A stretch of 19,401 nt of DNA from DATELY01 sp040513115 (GCA_040513115.1 JBEVDW010000164.1:1-19401); one strand, 5' to 3'; counted from the stretch's first letter, positions 1 through 8,309 are shown. The notes: generated from the sequence alone by a model not told the origin. Program-made: numbers and translations.

Positions 1-3000
1 CTCGCATATCCGCGTACTGCAACTGCGCTTGCGAACCACTCGCGCAGACCGCGCAGGTCCAGCCGGTGTACGCACCCTCGCCGCTCCCCTCTTCGCCGTC
101 CGGCACAGCCTCAGCAAACCGACTCTCCGCCGGCGCCTGCGGCACGACGAGATCGAAGCCACCGGGCAACAGGTCCACCAACGCCACGCTGTAGATCGGC
201 TGGCCCTTCAATGAACGGAATTTCAACCGCACCTCCACTTCCTGGCCCATCTTGATTTGAGTCAGCGTCTTGCCCTGCGCATCCGTGTACGCGCGAATCA
301 CTTCCAGCCCTTCCTTGAGCGCCTGCGCGGGCGGCTTCCGATCGAACCCCGACTGCTCGACCAGGTAGTACGCCGGCAGGTCAGACGCATTGCCGAATCG
401 CAGCGCCACCGCATCCGCGGTGAACGAGGTCTTGGGGAACAACCCTGCAGGCAGCTTCAAGTCACGCGCCGTGCGATCGTGCAGCACTTCCGCGATGCGC
501 AACTCGGCATTCTTGTCTCCCGCTGCGGTGGCATACGCATCCAATGCCAGTAACGTCGTGCCCGCAGCGAGCGAGTGGTACTCGCCGCGATTCACGCGCT
601 CAGCCAACGTCGACAGGTGCGTTGCAGGCAAGCTCGCCAACCTCTCGGGGAAGTGGCGCGCAGTGAGATAGAGAAGCCATGCATCCTGCGTCATCGCATC
701 GTTGTAGAGCTCGGCGCCTGCTCCGGTGCGTACACCCTTGATCAAGCGCTCACCGTCGCGCTGCTGCATCAGATCCAGTGCCGAAGCCAACCACGCTGCC
801 GTGAGATCCTGACGCCAGGTGTCGCGATACCGCTCATCCAGACGCTTCTGGATCGCCGCCAGCTCGGCCGCCATGCGCTGGCCCTGACGCGTGAGCAAGT
901 AGATGGCGTAGGCCGCATTGCGCTCGTCGGTCAGGTTGTTGCCGTCTCGGGCAGCCAGCGCACGCAGATACTGATTACCACGATCGAGCAGATCCTGCGG
1001 CACGGAGTCGCCACGCTCTTGCGCCTCGATCAGCAAGTGCTGCGCGTAGATCGAAACGAACTCCACGACTTCATTGCCACCGGGCCACAGCTTGTAAGCC
1101 CCCGCATCGTTCTGCCGCGAGCGCAGCTCGGCCAGCAGTGCCGGCAGACTCGCACCGTTCTCCTTGCGCACATAACCGAACTCCGGCCGCGCGGCGAGCA
1201 CGAGCGCAGGCACCGCCTGGCTCACGATCTGTTCGGTGCATGCATACGGATAGTTCGCGAGATAGCTCGCAAAGCCGTGCGCAAAGCCCAACGGCAACAC
1301 AGAGACACCCGCTTCGAGCGTACGGTAGTGGGGATACAAGTAACGTGTGACCGGCACTTCCCGACTGCGCTTGTCGAGCACGCCCGCCTGCAGCTGAGTC
1401 ATGTACGGCGTCGCGGGGCGGACACTCAAATCGATGCGCCGCTGTGCACTGCCCCCTGTCGTGCTGGCTGAGAACGTCAACGCACCCGCGCCCAATCGAT
1501 CCTGTGCACGCACCCTGAACCGCACCGCAGCTTCGCGGCTTTCGGCAATGACGACCTCCTGCTTCGGTTCTGCGATGACCTGCAGACCTGCGTCGGTCTT
1601 CAGCTCCACTTGCACCGTAGCCTTGGGGCCAGAACCCTCGACGTTGTTGGACACGCCCACACTCACGTCGAATTCATCTCCGGGCGTTACGGTGGTTGGC
1701 GCGTTCGGCGACAACACGAAGTCGCCGCGCACTAGCGTGCGTGCATCGGCCACACCGATACGCTCGTCGGCAACTGCAACCGCAAACACTCGCAACGTGC
1801 CGTTGAAGTAGTCCGGCACGGCGTAGCTCACTTCGCGCGTCGTCGCGTCGCTGTCGAGAATGCCGGACCAGAAGACGACCGGTGGCTCGCCCTTGCGCCG
1901 GAACGGATTCAGATGCTTGCCGAGCAGGCCTTCTGCATCGCCACCTGCCGCCGCGTTCAAGTTCAGATGGCGGAACTCCGGCAGGATCAGATCGAGAATC
2001 TGAGTGGTCGACACCTCGAGCGCACGCTTCTGGAAGAAGTAGCCGAGCGGATCCGGCGCGCGATACTTCGCGACCTGCAGAATGCCCTCGTCCACGGCGA
2101 ACAGCACGATGCGCGCCGGCTGATCGGTGCGGTACCGCAGCTTCAATGGCGCACCCGGCTTCACGAGCGACGCCACCTCGAGCTGAACCTTCTCGCGACG
2201 CGCATCCGTCGCGATCGAGAACGCCTCCACGCCATGCGATAGCGGGCTCGTATAGATCTCGCTCGAGCCGGGATCTCGCACGAAGCTCACCGACACATAC
2301 GCGTTGCCTTCCAATCCCTGCGGCAGGCGAATGCGTTGCACGCTGCTGGTCGTGCTCGTCTTGAACCAGCGCCACGCATGCACGCGCTCGCGCTCGATCG
2401 TGATCAATCCGGCACCTGCATACGGCGCTCGAATCGAGACTTCGATCTCCTCGCCCGGCGCGTAGTCTTTCTTCGAGAGCGCCAGCTCCAGCTCGGCGTT
2501 CTTCTCCAAGGCACGCGTGACGTTCGCGGCACCTGCAACCTGATACTCAACGCGTGTGAGTGACTGCCCGGCGGCATCGCGGATCACGTAAGCAAATTGT
2601 CCCGGGGCATCGGTCGCCACGTTCACAACGCTCCCCGTCGCCGCCAGATCGATCGGCTCTTCCGCGATCACGCTCTCCTTGCGGCGCGATTCATACTTAT
2701 AGATGCCGCTCGGCTGCCGCATGAGCACGGAGACGTACTTGATCTCGACGCGCTGGAGCTTGAGCCCCTTCACGGCCGTCCGCTGCGCCTGCGGATCGAT
2801 GGCGATCAGCTGCACTGCGCGTTTCGAATCGCGGCTCAGATAGTCGAGATCACCATCCGCCTTGTAGCCGACGAGGTACGGCAGGTTGGACACCAGCTGT
2901 GTGACCTCCGCGCTCACGGCGCGGCCACCATCGGCTTCGAAACCCTGCGTCAGCACATGCACGCGATACGTTGCGCGCGCAAAACGTTGCAGGTTCAGTG

Positions 3001-5737
3001 GCAACGTCGCCTCGCCGTTGGCATCCGTCGTGACTTCGCCGAGCGCTTCGCTGAAGCCTTCGCGCGCGTACTGCGGATCGAAGAAGCGATAGTCCGGATA
3101 CTGGCGAAAGGCCGGAAACTGCGGGCTCAATGTCATTTGCGCGGTGATGCGCCGATTCTCGGCGGGCGTGCCGAAGAGATTTTCCAGCTTCACTTGCGCG
3201 GTGAGGGCAGTCGGTTGCACCCAACCATCGATCGCTTGCGCGGACAGCGTCGTCTGCATGCGCAACCGGTCCGGCATGAAGTCGCGCACCTGTACCGTCG
3301 TGGAGCCGATGAGATCGGCGGAGCGCTGTTGATGCACGAGCGATAGAGCAACCGTGTACGTGCCCGTTGCAGCACTCACTTGCGTGTCCTGCAGGATTTC
3401 GCCGAATCCCGCGGGCCCTGGCACGAATGTCTCGCGTCGAATCACGACACCGCGTGGATCGGTGATCTCCAGGCGCAGCGGCACGCCATCCAGCGACCCG
3501 CTCCAGTTCTGACTACGCACGATCGCGCCAATGCGAATCTGCTCGCCAGGGCGATACAAGCCGCGATCCGAGAAAAGGTATGCCGACAGCGCACGCTGAT
3601 CCGCGTTGCTTTCCACACCGCCGATATCGAAGCGGGACAGATCGAGCTGCTGGCCGCGCTCATCGAGCGGCAGGAACGAACTGTCGCCGCCGCGACGTAC
3701 GAGATAGAACACGGGCTGCCGTTCGCGCGTGTAGCCCTTCAGATCGGGGAAGCGCACGTGGCCTTGGTCGTCCGTGGTCTCGCTGACGACGGGCAGACCG
3801 TTGCGTCCGATCACTTCCACGGTGCCACCCACCACCGGCTCGCCGGTGGCGATGCTCTGCACGAACACATCGCGCGAGCCATCGACGGAGCGCTTCGCGA
3901 GCAGCCCCAGGTCGGTGATGACGATGAGGCGCGCATCGCTCGTGAGCGCCTGCTTTGCGGCATTCCATTCCTGCGCCGCGTAGCCGGCGAGCGGTCGATC
4001 GTTCTGCGGATCCCATGCCTGCACACGCAACAGGAAAATGCCACGTCGATCGTCCTGGTCCTTGTGCAGGTATTCGCCGAGGTTCAGCGCCTCGTAGTGC
4101 GCTTCGCGTGGCGACGCGTTGGGCAGGGGAACGACGCGCGTGAAGTGCTCAGTGATGTTCGCGTCATCGAACGCCCAGTTCTGAAACACGGGCAGCGCAA
4201 AGGAGCCGCTAGACTGACTGATGAGGTGTTGCAGCTGACGCGGCAGCAAGCGCCCGACATCGAAGCGAATCGCCGGCACGTTGCGCGCGAACACCGTGAG
4301 CGTCTTCTCGCCCGACATCGCGAGCAGCGAGCCCTGATGCAGGATCGAGAGCTCGCGAGGAAACTCCGGCACCGACAGAATCCGCTCGACGCTGTCACCC
4401 AATACGTAACCGCCGAAGGACTTGAGCCCACGCTCGACTCGCACATACAGTTGCCTGCCCGGCTCCGCCACGTAGCGGAAGCTGTGCAACTCGTAGTGAT
4501 CGCGTTCTCCGGGAATCGGCTTCAACTCCAATCGCGTTTCCGGCGTGAGTGCTTCCGGACGCAGATTGGCCTCGGACCACTGGAACGGCTGTCCGAGGCG
4601 ATAGCGATCATGCTGCCCCTGAAGCTTCGCATCGGGATGCTTGAGCGGCAGCAGCCACGCTTTCACTTTGGCGGGCATCTCGCTTTCGAGCACGGAGGAC
4701 GACGCGCTCACGATCAGCACTTGATTCGGTTCGTTGCGCTCATCGCGCACGAGATCCAGCGCGAGCTGCTCGATGCCCAGGCTGTTCAAGCCAGGCACGT
4801 CGACCTGCGCCTGCAAGGCTTCCGCTGTCTCGTTGCCACCACGAGCCGCACGCACGCCGGGCGCAATGTTCAACTGCAGTCGGCCGCGCTTGGGCGGAAT
4901 CTCCAGCTCCCCGGTGTGGATGTAAGCGTTGAGCTTCAGCTTGTCGTACACGACCGTGTGCGAGGGCGGCGCGAGCTCGCGCTCGCTCGTGTCGGTCACG
5001 CGATCGAACATCTTCAGGGTGATGCGGCGTTCGAACTCGGCCGGGTCGACGGGATGCGTGAAGGCAAGCGTCGCGACGACTTTCTTGTTGCGTGCGACGA
5101 CAGGGTCTTGGTGGAACTCAGTGTTTGCGATGCGCGCCTGGAACACCGGCGCGCGAAACTCGAAGTCATACGCCTGCAGCCGCACGTGGGTCGCGACGAC
5201 ACGCTTGCCGAGCTCGACCGAGTACTGCTCGCCGACCGGCCAATCATCCTCGGGCTGGAAACGCAGCGTCTTGTCGTCATCCCAGCTCCACGTGCCGCGG
5301 ATGAGAGGTTTGATGCCAATCCCCGTGCGCTTCTCTTCGAGAGTTTTGCCGACGGCATCGAGGGGTGCGACGGAAGCGCTGAACCGGATGAGAAGCGGAT
5401 TGGGCTTGCCCGGCGGCTCGCAGGCATAGCACGTCACCGGCGGGGCGGTGACGGCAAACGTGACTTCCACGGGCTTGGGCCGACTCTGGTACCACTGCCA
5501 GAGCCACAGTCCCGCGAGTATCGAGAGCGCAAAGGCGATTACACCGACTGCCATTGCACGCGGATGACGTCGCGCAGTCGCGACCGCTCTGGCGCTCCCC
5601 GCTTGCACACGCTGGCCAATCGCCGCAGCCCATGTCGGTGGCTGCCACCGCAACTGGCCAAAGACCGCTGCAAACGCTCGTGCAGCCACGCGGCCCACGT
5701 CCGCGATGCGCTTCCCCAGGCCAGTCGATTCGCTCAT
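1..5737 (-). CDS. Bacterial alpha-2-macroglobulin family protein (3' end beyond window)
   Basis: Large envelope protease-trap protein; 1911 codons are visible and the frame is still open at the left edge. Family knowledge: bacterial alpha-2-macroglobulins sit at the inner membrane facing the periplasm and trap attacking proteases, often beside a peptidoglycan synthase (PbpC), which is not in this window. Seen in sequence: a basic cytoplasmic N-terminus, one membrane segment at about residues 61-80 (AMAVGVIAFALSILAGLWLW), the MG2-type motif GLYRPGE at 726-732, the A2M-domain motif PDYFNGT at 1308-1314, a thioester motif C1500-T-E-Q1503 inside YPYACTEQ, and the C-terminal LPGGF motif at 1857-1861. 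By family pattern, probably fewer than about 100 residues are missing. There is no lipobox, so anchoring is by the membrane helix rather than by lipid as in E. coli YfhM. Start ATG at 5737 has GGAG six bases upstream. It is divergent from nfeD/qmcA. The family call is firm; whether the thioester is active is inferred. Confidence 0.93.
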   Translation of the reverse strand, partial: MSESTGLGKRIADVGRVAARAFAAVFGQLRWQPPTWAAAIGQRVQAGSARAVATARRHPRAMAVGVIAFALSILAGLWLWQWYQSRPKPVEVTFAVTAPPVTCYACEPPGKPNPLLIRFSASVAPLDAVGKTLEEKRTGIGIKPLIRGTWSWDDDKTLRFQPEDDWPVGEQYSVELGKRVVATHVRLQAYDFEFRAPVFQARIANTEFHQDPVVARNKKVVATLAFTHPVDPAEFERRITLKMFDRVTDTSERELAPPSHTVVYDKLKLNAYIHTGELEIPPKRGRLQLNIAPGVRAARGGNETAEALQAQVDVPGLNSLGIEQLALDLVRDERNEPNQVLIVSASSSVLESEMPAKVKAWLLPLKHPDAKLQGQHDRYRLGQPFQWSEANLRPEALTPETRLELKPIPGERDHYELHSFRYVAEPGRQLYVRVERGLKSFGGYVLGDSVERILSVPEFPRELSILHQGSLLAMSGEKTLTVFARNVPAIRFDVGRLLPRQLQHLISQSSGSFALPVFQNWAFDDANITEHFTRVVPLPNASPREAHYEALNLGEYLHKDQDDRRGIFLLRVQAWDPQNDRPLAGYAAQEWNAAKQALTSDARLIVITDLGLLAKRSVDGSRDVFVQSIATGEPVVGGTVEVIGRNGLPVVSETTDDQGHVRFPDLKGYTRERQPVFYLVRRGGDSSFLPLDERGQQLDLSRFDIGGVESNADQRALSAYLFSDRGLYRPGEQIRIGAIVRSQNWSGSLDGVPLRLEITDPRGVVIRRETFVPGPAGFGEILQDTQVSAATGTYTVALSLVHQQRSADLIGSTTVQVRDFMPDRLRMQTTLSAQAIDGWVQPTALTAQVKLENLFGTPAENRRITAQMTLSPQFPAFRQYPDYRFFDPQYAREGFSEALGEVTTDANGEATLPLNLQRFARATYRVHVLTQGFEADGGRAVSAEVTQLVSNLPYLVGYKADGDLDYLSRDSKRAVQLIAIDPQAQRTAVKGLKLQRVEIKYVSVLMRQPSGIYKYESRRKESVIAEEPIDLAATGSVVNVATDAPGQFAYVIRDAAGQSLTRVEYQVAGAANVTRALEKNAELELALSKKDYAPGEEIEVSIRAPYAGAGLITIERERVHAWRWFKTSTTSSVQRIRLPQGLEGNAYVSVSFVRDPGSSEIYTSPLSHGVEAFSIATDARREKVQLEVASLVKPGAPLKLRYRTDQPARIVLFAVDEGILQVAKYRAPDPLGYFFQKRALEVSTTQILDLILPEFRHLNLNAAAGGDAEGLLGKHLNPFRRKGEPPVVFWSGILDSDATTREVSYAVPDYFNGTLRVFAVAVADERIGVADARTLVRGDFVLSPNAPTTVTPGDEFDVSVGVSNNVEGSGPKATVQVELKTDAGLQVIAEPKQEVVIAESREAAVRFRVRAQDRLGAGALTFSASTTGGSAQRRIDLSVRPATPYMTQLQAGVLDKRSREVPVTRYLYPHYRTLEAGVSVLPLGFAHGFASYLANYPYACTEQIVSQAVPALVLAARPEFGYVRKENGASLPALLAELRSRQNDAGAYKLWPGGNEVVEFVSIYAQHLLIEAQERGDSVPQDLLDRGNQYLRALAARDGNNLTDERNAAYAIYLLTRQGQRMAAELAAIQKRLDERYRDTWRQDLTAAWLASALDLMQQRDGERLIKGVRTGAGAELYNDAMTQDAWLLYLTARHFPERLASLPATHLSTLAERVNRGEYHSLAAGTTLLALDAYATAAGDKNAELRIAEVLHDRTARDLKLPAGLFPKTSFTADAVALRFGNASDLPAYYLVEQSGFDRKPPAQALKEGLEVIRAYTDAQGKTLTQIKMGQEVEVRLKFRSLKGQPIYSVALVDLLPGGFDLVVPQAPAESRFAEAVPDGEEGSGEGAYTGWTCAVCASGSQAQLQYADMR

Positions 5738-5740
5738 GAA

Positions 5741-5790
5741 CGCTCCGGCAACCGTTGCCGCTTGTTATGGGCGTGGATTCTGCCGGAGCG
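5741..5790 (-). promoter_or_regulatory. Nested inverted repeats over the macroglobulin ribosome-binding site
   Basis: A perfect 10-bp inverted repeat has arms CGCTCCGGCA (5741-5750) and TGCCGGAGCG (5781-5790). Nested in it is CGGCAAC-C-GTTGCCG (5746-5760). In the macroglobulin transcript the start-proximal 10-bp arm contains the GGAG ribosome-binding site, so the long hairpin would hide it. The nested repeat shares bases with the same arm, so the two folds compete. This could be a translational switch, or a DNA operator between divergent genes. The repeats are seen directly; the role is inferred, and no transcription start is known. Confidence 0.45.
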
Positions 5791-5823
5791 CGGGAGGAAT
5801 TGTGGCGAATGGTGGCGCCTGCA

Positions 5824-5860
5824 TTCCCGCCCCTGCGTAGCGCAGCGAAGCGGGAGAAGG
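5824..5860. repeat. REP-like intergenic palindrome
   Basis: Nested inverted repeat: outer arms TCCCGC (5825-5830) and GCGGGA (5850-5855), inner stem CTGCG-TAG-CGCAG (5833-5845), then GAAGG. The structure and the intergenic position are typical of dispersed REP-like elements in GC-rich proteobacteria. Only one clear copy is visible here, so membership of a repeat family is inferred. The hairpin downstream of the GT9-like gene (14470-14493) has a loosely similar CCCTTCCC/GGGAAGGG character. Confidence 0.3.
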
Positions 5861-5891
5861 GACGCGTGTGCCCAGCTTCAGTGGCATTGTG

Positions 5892-5922
5892 TTGTTCGTG
5901 CTCCATCGCTCCCGGCTACACT
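5892..5922 (+). promoter_or_regulatory. Possible sigma-70 promoter for nfeD-qmcA
   Basis: TTGTTC (5892-5897) is followed after 19 bases by TACACT (5917-5922), within GGCTACACT. The -10 fits reasonably, but the spacer is two bases longer than ideal. It lies 44 bases before the nfeD-like ATG and is the best candidate I see for the rightward operon. Confidence 0.3.
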
Positions 5923-5966
5923 CCGTCCCGCAGGATTCAACAAGAACGATCGGTGGGAGCTCACTC

Positions 5967-6410
5967 ATGCCCTGGTATGGCTGGATCATTCTCGGCGCCG
6001 CACTGCTCGGGACGGAGATGTTCGTCATCGATGCGCAGTTCTATCTGGTGTTCTTCGGCTTCTCCGCGCTGGTCGTCGGGGTGTTGGGGCTTGCGGGCAT
6101 CGTGCTGCCCGCGTGGGCACAGTGGCTCACGATGGGGCTGCTGGCCGCGCTCTTGATGGTCGCCTTCCGCAAGCGTCTTTACGAGCGCGTGCGACGCGTG
6201 GAAGGCACTGTGGCCGAACGCGTCGCAGCGGGCGATCGCATTCGCATGAGCGCCCGGCTCGCACCGGGCGAGAGCGGCAAGGTCGAGTTCCGCGGTACCT
6301 CCTGGTCCGCGATCAACGAAGACGCCAGAGCGCTCGAGCTCGGCGAGGAAGCGGAAGTCATCGGCATGGACGGGCTGACGTTGCGTCTTCGCGCCCGCAC
6401 CGGACACTGA
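5967..6410 (+). CDS. NfeD-like membrane protein (YbbJ type)
   Basis: 147-residue inner-membrane protein of the short NfeD class, which lacks the serine-protease domain. Family knowledge: these proteins pair with SPFH/stomatin proteins in flotillin-like membrane microdomains; E. coli YbbJ pairs with QmcA. Seen: hydrophobic segments across about residues 5-68, then a basic stretch (RKRLYERVRR) and a compact beta-rich C-terminus from about residue 75, the expected OB-fold region, containing the family-like segments KVEFRGTSW and GEEAEVIG. I chose ATG 5967 over an in-frame ATG at 5868 because GGGAG lies 8 bases upstream and the extension does not resemble the family. It is 34 bases from qmcA and almost certainly co-transcribed with it. 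Confidence 0.9.
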   Translation: MPWYGWIILGAALLGTEMFVIDAQFYLVFFGFSALVVGVLGLAGIVLPAWAQWLTMGLLAALLMVAFRKRLYERVRRVEGTVAERVAAGDRIRMSARLAPGESGKVEFRGTSWSAINEDARALELGEEAEVIGMDGLTLRLRARTGH

Positions 6411-6423
6411 TCCGGACACTGAT
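6400..6423 (+). repeat. 12-bp tandem duplication across the nfeD stop codon
   Basis: CCGGACACTGAT occurs twice back to back (6400-6411 and 6412-6423). The unit is a whole number of codons, so the second copy carries a second in-frame TGA. It is probably a replication-slippage product that leaves a back-up stop before qmcA. Confidence 0.85.
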
Positions 6424-6444
6424 ACTTACGGGGAGTCGTCATTC

Positions 6445-7365
6445 ATGGAAACTTTGATCGGCGTATTGGCCATCGTCGTCCTGATCCTGATCGTGCTGGC
6501 AAAGACCGCCACGGTCGTGCCACAGCAGAGCGCTTACATCGTCGAAACGCTGGGGCGCTACAGCCGCACGTTGCAAGCTGGCTTCCACATCCTCGTGCCG
6601 TTCGTCGATCGCATCGCGTACAAGCACAGCTTGAAAGAGGACGCCGTCGATATCCCTGAACAGATCTGCATCACCAAGGACAACGTGCAGGTGGGCGTGG
6701 ACGGCGTGCTGTATCTGCAGGTGCTCGATGCCAAGGCCACGTCGTACGGCATCACCAACTACCGTTTCGCCATCTCGCAGCTTGCGCAAACGACCTTGCG
6801 CAGTGAGATCGGCAAGATCGAGCTCGACCGCACGTTCGAGGAGCGCATGGCGATCAACGCGAACGTCGTGACCGAGCTCGACAAGGCGTCGGCCCCGTGG
6901 GGCGTCAAAGTCCTGCGCTACGAGATCAAGAACATCAATCCCCCGCGCGATGTGTTGCAGGCGATGGAAAAGCAGATGCGCGCCGAGCGCGAGAAGCGCG
7001 CCGTCATCCTCGCCTCTGAAGGCGAACGCGATGCGAAGATCAATCAAGCCGAAGGCGAGAAGCAGCGCGTGATCAAGGAATCCGAAGCCTCGCGTCAGCA
7101 GCAGATCAACGAGGCGCATGGTCAGGCCGAAGCGATCCTCTCGATCGCCACGGCCACCGCGGAAGGGTTGAGCCGCGTCGGTAATGCGCTGAGCGGTCGC
7201 GGTGGCCTCGAGGCCATGCAGTTGCGAGTCGCGGAGGAATACCTGAAGCAGTTCGGGAAGCTGGCGCAGGATGCAAAGGGCACGTTGATCGTGCCGGCGA
7301 ATCTGTCTGACCTGTCGTCGATGATTGCTGCCGCGACGACCGTGGCGAAAAGGAGTGGCGCTTAG
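6445..7365 (+). CDS. qmcA: SPFH/stomatin-family membrane protein QmcA
   Basis: 306 residues, essentially the same length as E. coli QmcA (305). Family knowledge: an inner-membrane SPFH (band 7) protein that oligomerises; E. coli QmcA is linked to FtsH-HflKC membrane quality control. Seen: an N-terminal membrane helix at about 3-20 (TLIGVLAIVVLILIVLAK); an SPFH domain at about 25-185 with VPQQSAYIVETLGRY, GFHILVPFVDRIAY and EIKNINPPRDV; then a long charged Ala/Glu/Gln coiled coil at about 185-250 (EGERDAKINQAEGEKQ) and a C-terminal segment ending in LIVPANLSDLSS. ATG 6445 is preceded by GGGGAG. It is the second gene of the nfeD-qmcA pair. Confidence 0.95.
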   Translation: METLIGVLAIVVLILIVLAKTATVVPQQSAYIVETLGRYSRTLQAGFHILVPFVDRIAYKHSLKEDAVDIPEQICITKDNVQVGVDGVLYLQVLDAKATSYGITNYRFAISQLAQTTLRSEIGKIELDRTFEERMAINANVVTELDKASAPWGVKVLRYEIKNINPPRDVLQAMEKQMRAEREKRAVILASEGERDAKINQAEGEKQRVIKESEASRQQQINEAHGQAEAILSIATATAEGLSRVGNALSGRGGLEAMQLRVAEEYLKQFGKLAQDAKGTLIVPANLSDLSSMIAAATTVAKRSGA

Positions 7366-7442
7366 TGGCAAACACCACGACCGCTTGAGGAACTCGCCGC
7401 CATCTCCCCTCCTTCCCCAATACACATTGCGGGAGACGCGCC

Positions 7443-8114
7443 ATGCCATCACGCAAAGCAGCGGTCGTGCTGGACCAGGTTCGGCAAGCCGCTCGCGGCT
7501 GTACCCATTGTCCGCTCTACAAGCTCGGCACGCAGACGGTCTTCGGTGAAGGTCCCGCGCCCGCGCCGGTGCTGATGGTGGGCGAGCAACCGGGCGACAA
7601 TGAGGATCTCGAAGGCCGTCCCTTCGTGGGTCCCGCAGGACAACTGCTCGATCGTGCGCTGAACGATGCGGGTCTCGATCGGCGTTCGATCTACGTGACG
7701 AACGCAGTGAAGCATTTCAAGTGGCAACCGCGCGGCAAACGCCGCCTGCACAAGAAACCGATCGAGCGCGAGATCGCTGCGTGTCGCCCGTGGCTGTTGC
7801 AGGAACTGGAACTCGTGCAGCCCGCGCTGATCGTTTGCCTTGGCGCCACGGCCGCGCAATCGCTGCTTGGCAGATCCTTTCGCATCACGCAGCAACGCGG
7901 TGTGGTGATGCGCCACGAACATTACGGCAATGTGATGGCAACGTTTCACCCGTCCGCGTTGCTACGCATGCCGGGTCACGATGCCCGCGAACGCGCCTAC
8001 GGCGAGTTCGTTGCCGATTTGAAACTGCTGCGGAAGTATTTCAAGGCACGCGCGCCCGCGGTACGCGCAGTGAAGACTAACCGCGCGGGCGAACAGCGCA
8101 TTCACGGCGTGTAG
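7443..8114 (+). CDS. udgX: UdgX-type uracil-DNA-binding protein (family 4-like UDG)
   Basis: 223 residues. Family knowledge: UdgX resembles family 4 uracil-DNA glycosylases but stays covalently bound to the abasic site through a histidine in an extra loop (His109 in Mycobacterium smegmatis UdgX, motif KRRIH). Seen: four cysteines suited to an iron-sulfur cluster (C20, C23, C114, C132), the uracil-site motif GEQPGDNED (47-55), NAVKHFKW (87-94), the diagnostic loop GKRRLHKKP (98-106) with candidate crosslinking His103, and the second catalytic motif HPSALLR (169-175). The loop has Leu where the mycobacterial protein has Ile. ATG 7443 follows GGGAG. The gene starts 77 bases after qmcA and may be read through from it, though no function links them. 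Confidence 0.93.
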   Translation: MPSRKAAVVLDQVRQAARGCTHCPLYKLGTQTVFGEGPAPAPVLMVGEQPGDNEDLEGRPFVGPAGQLLDRALNDAGLDRRSIYVTNAVKHFKWQPRGKRRLHKKPIEREIAACRPWLLQELELVQPALIVCLGATAAQSLLGRSFRITQQRGVVMRHEHYGNVMATFHPSALLRMPGHDARERAYGEFVADLKLLRKYFKARAPAVRAVKTNRAGEQRIHGV

Positions 8115-8163
8115 CAATCACACGCCAGCGCAAATCTGCAGGCGTGGTATGGAAGTGCCTGCA
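8106..8163. repeat. Two inverted repeats between udgX and the sigma-54 promoter
   Basis: GGCGTGT-N7-ACACGCC (8106-8126, overlapping the udgX stop codon) and TGCAGGC-N13-GCCTGCA (8137-8163) are both perfect 7-bp repeats. Neither is followed by a T-run, so they are poor intrinsic terminators. Their centres lie about 100 and 135 bases upstream of the predicted sigma-54 start, the usual range for enhancer-binding-protein sites. The function is inferred. Confidence 0.4.
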
Positions 8164-8225
8164 CCAGGAATCAGGAAGTCTCACGCTTCAGCCCGGTGGA
8201 GCGAGCGCCTCCCGCCACAAGTTCC

Positions 8226-8241
8226 TGGCACACAACTTGCT
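8226..8241 (+). promoter_or_regulatory. Sigma-54 (RpoN) promoter
   Basis: TGGCAC-ACAAC-TTGCT is a perfect match to the -24/-12 consensus TGGCAC-N5-TTGCW, with the required GG-N10-GC spacing. Transcription would start near 8252, leaving a leader of about 58 bases before ATG 8310. It needs an AAA+ activator, and one is encoded at 15832-16860. Confidence 0.85.
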
Positions 8242-8309
8242 CCCATCACTCACCTGCGAGACTGCGCGATTCTCAGCGGGTCCACTCATTCGATTTGCAG
8301 GAGCACCTC

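Noticed and set aside
5882..5897. TGGCAT upstream of nfeD as a sigma-54 promoter
   Set aside because: No GC at the required spacing; the following bases read TGTTC instead of TTGCW.
3380..6457. Very long plus-strand open frame (1025 codons) and others antisense to the macroglobulin gene
   Set aside because: It is an artefact of the stop-poor antisense frame of a GC-rich gene. The minus-strand translation gives clear macroglobulin motifs, while the plus-strand product is Arg/His/Ala-rich with no recognisable domain and also runs across the nfeD gene.
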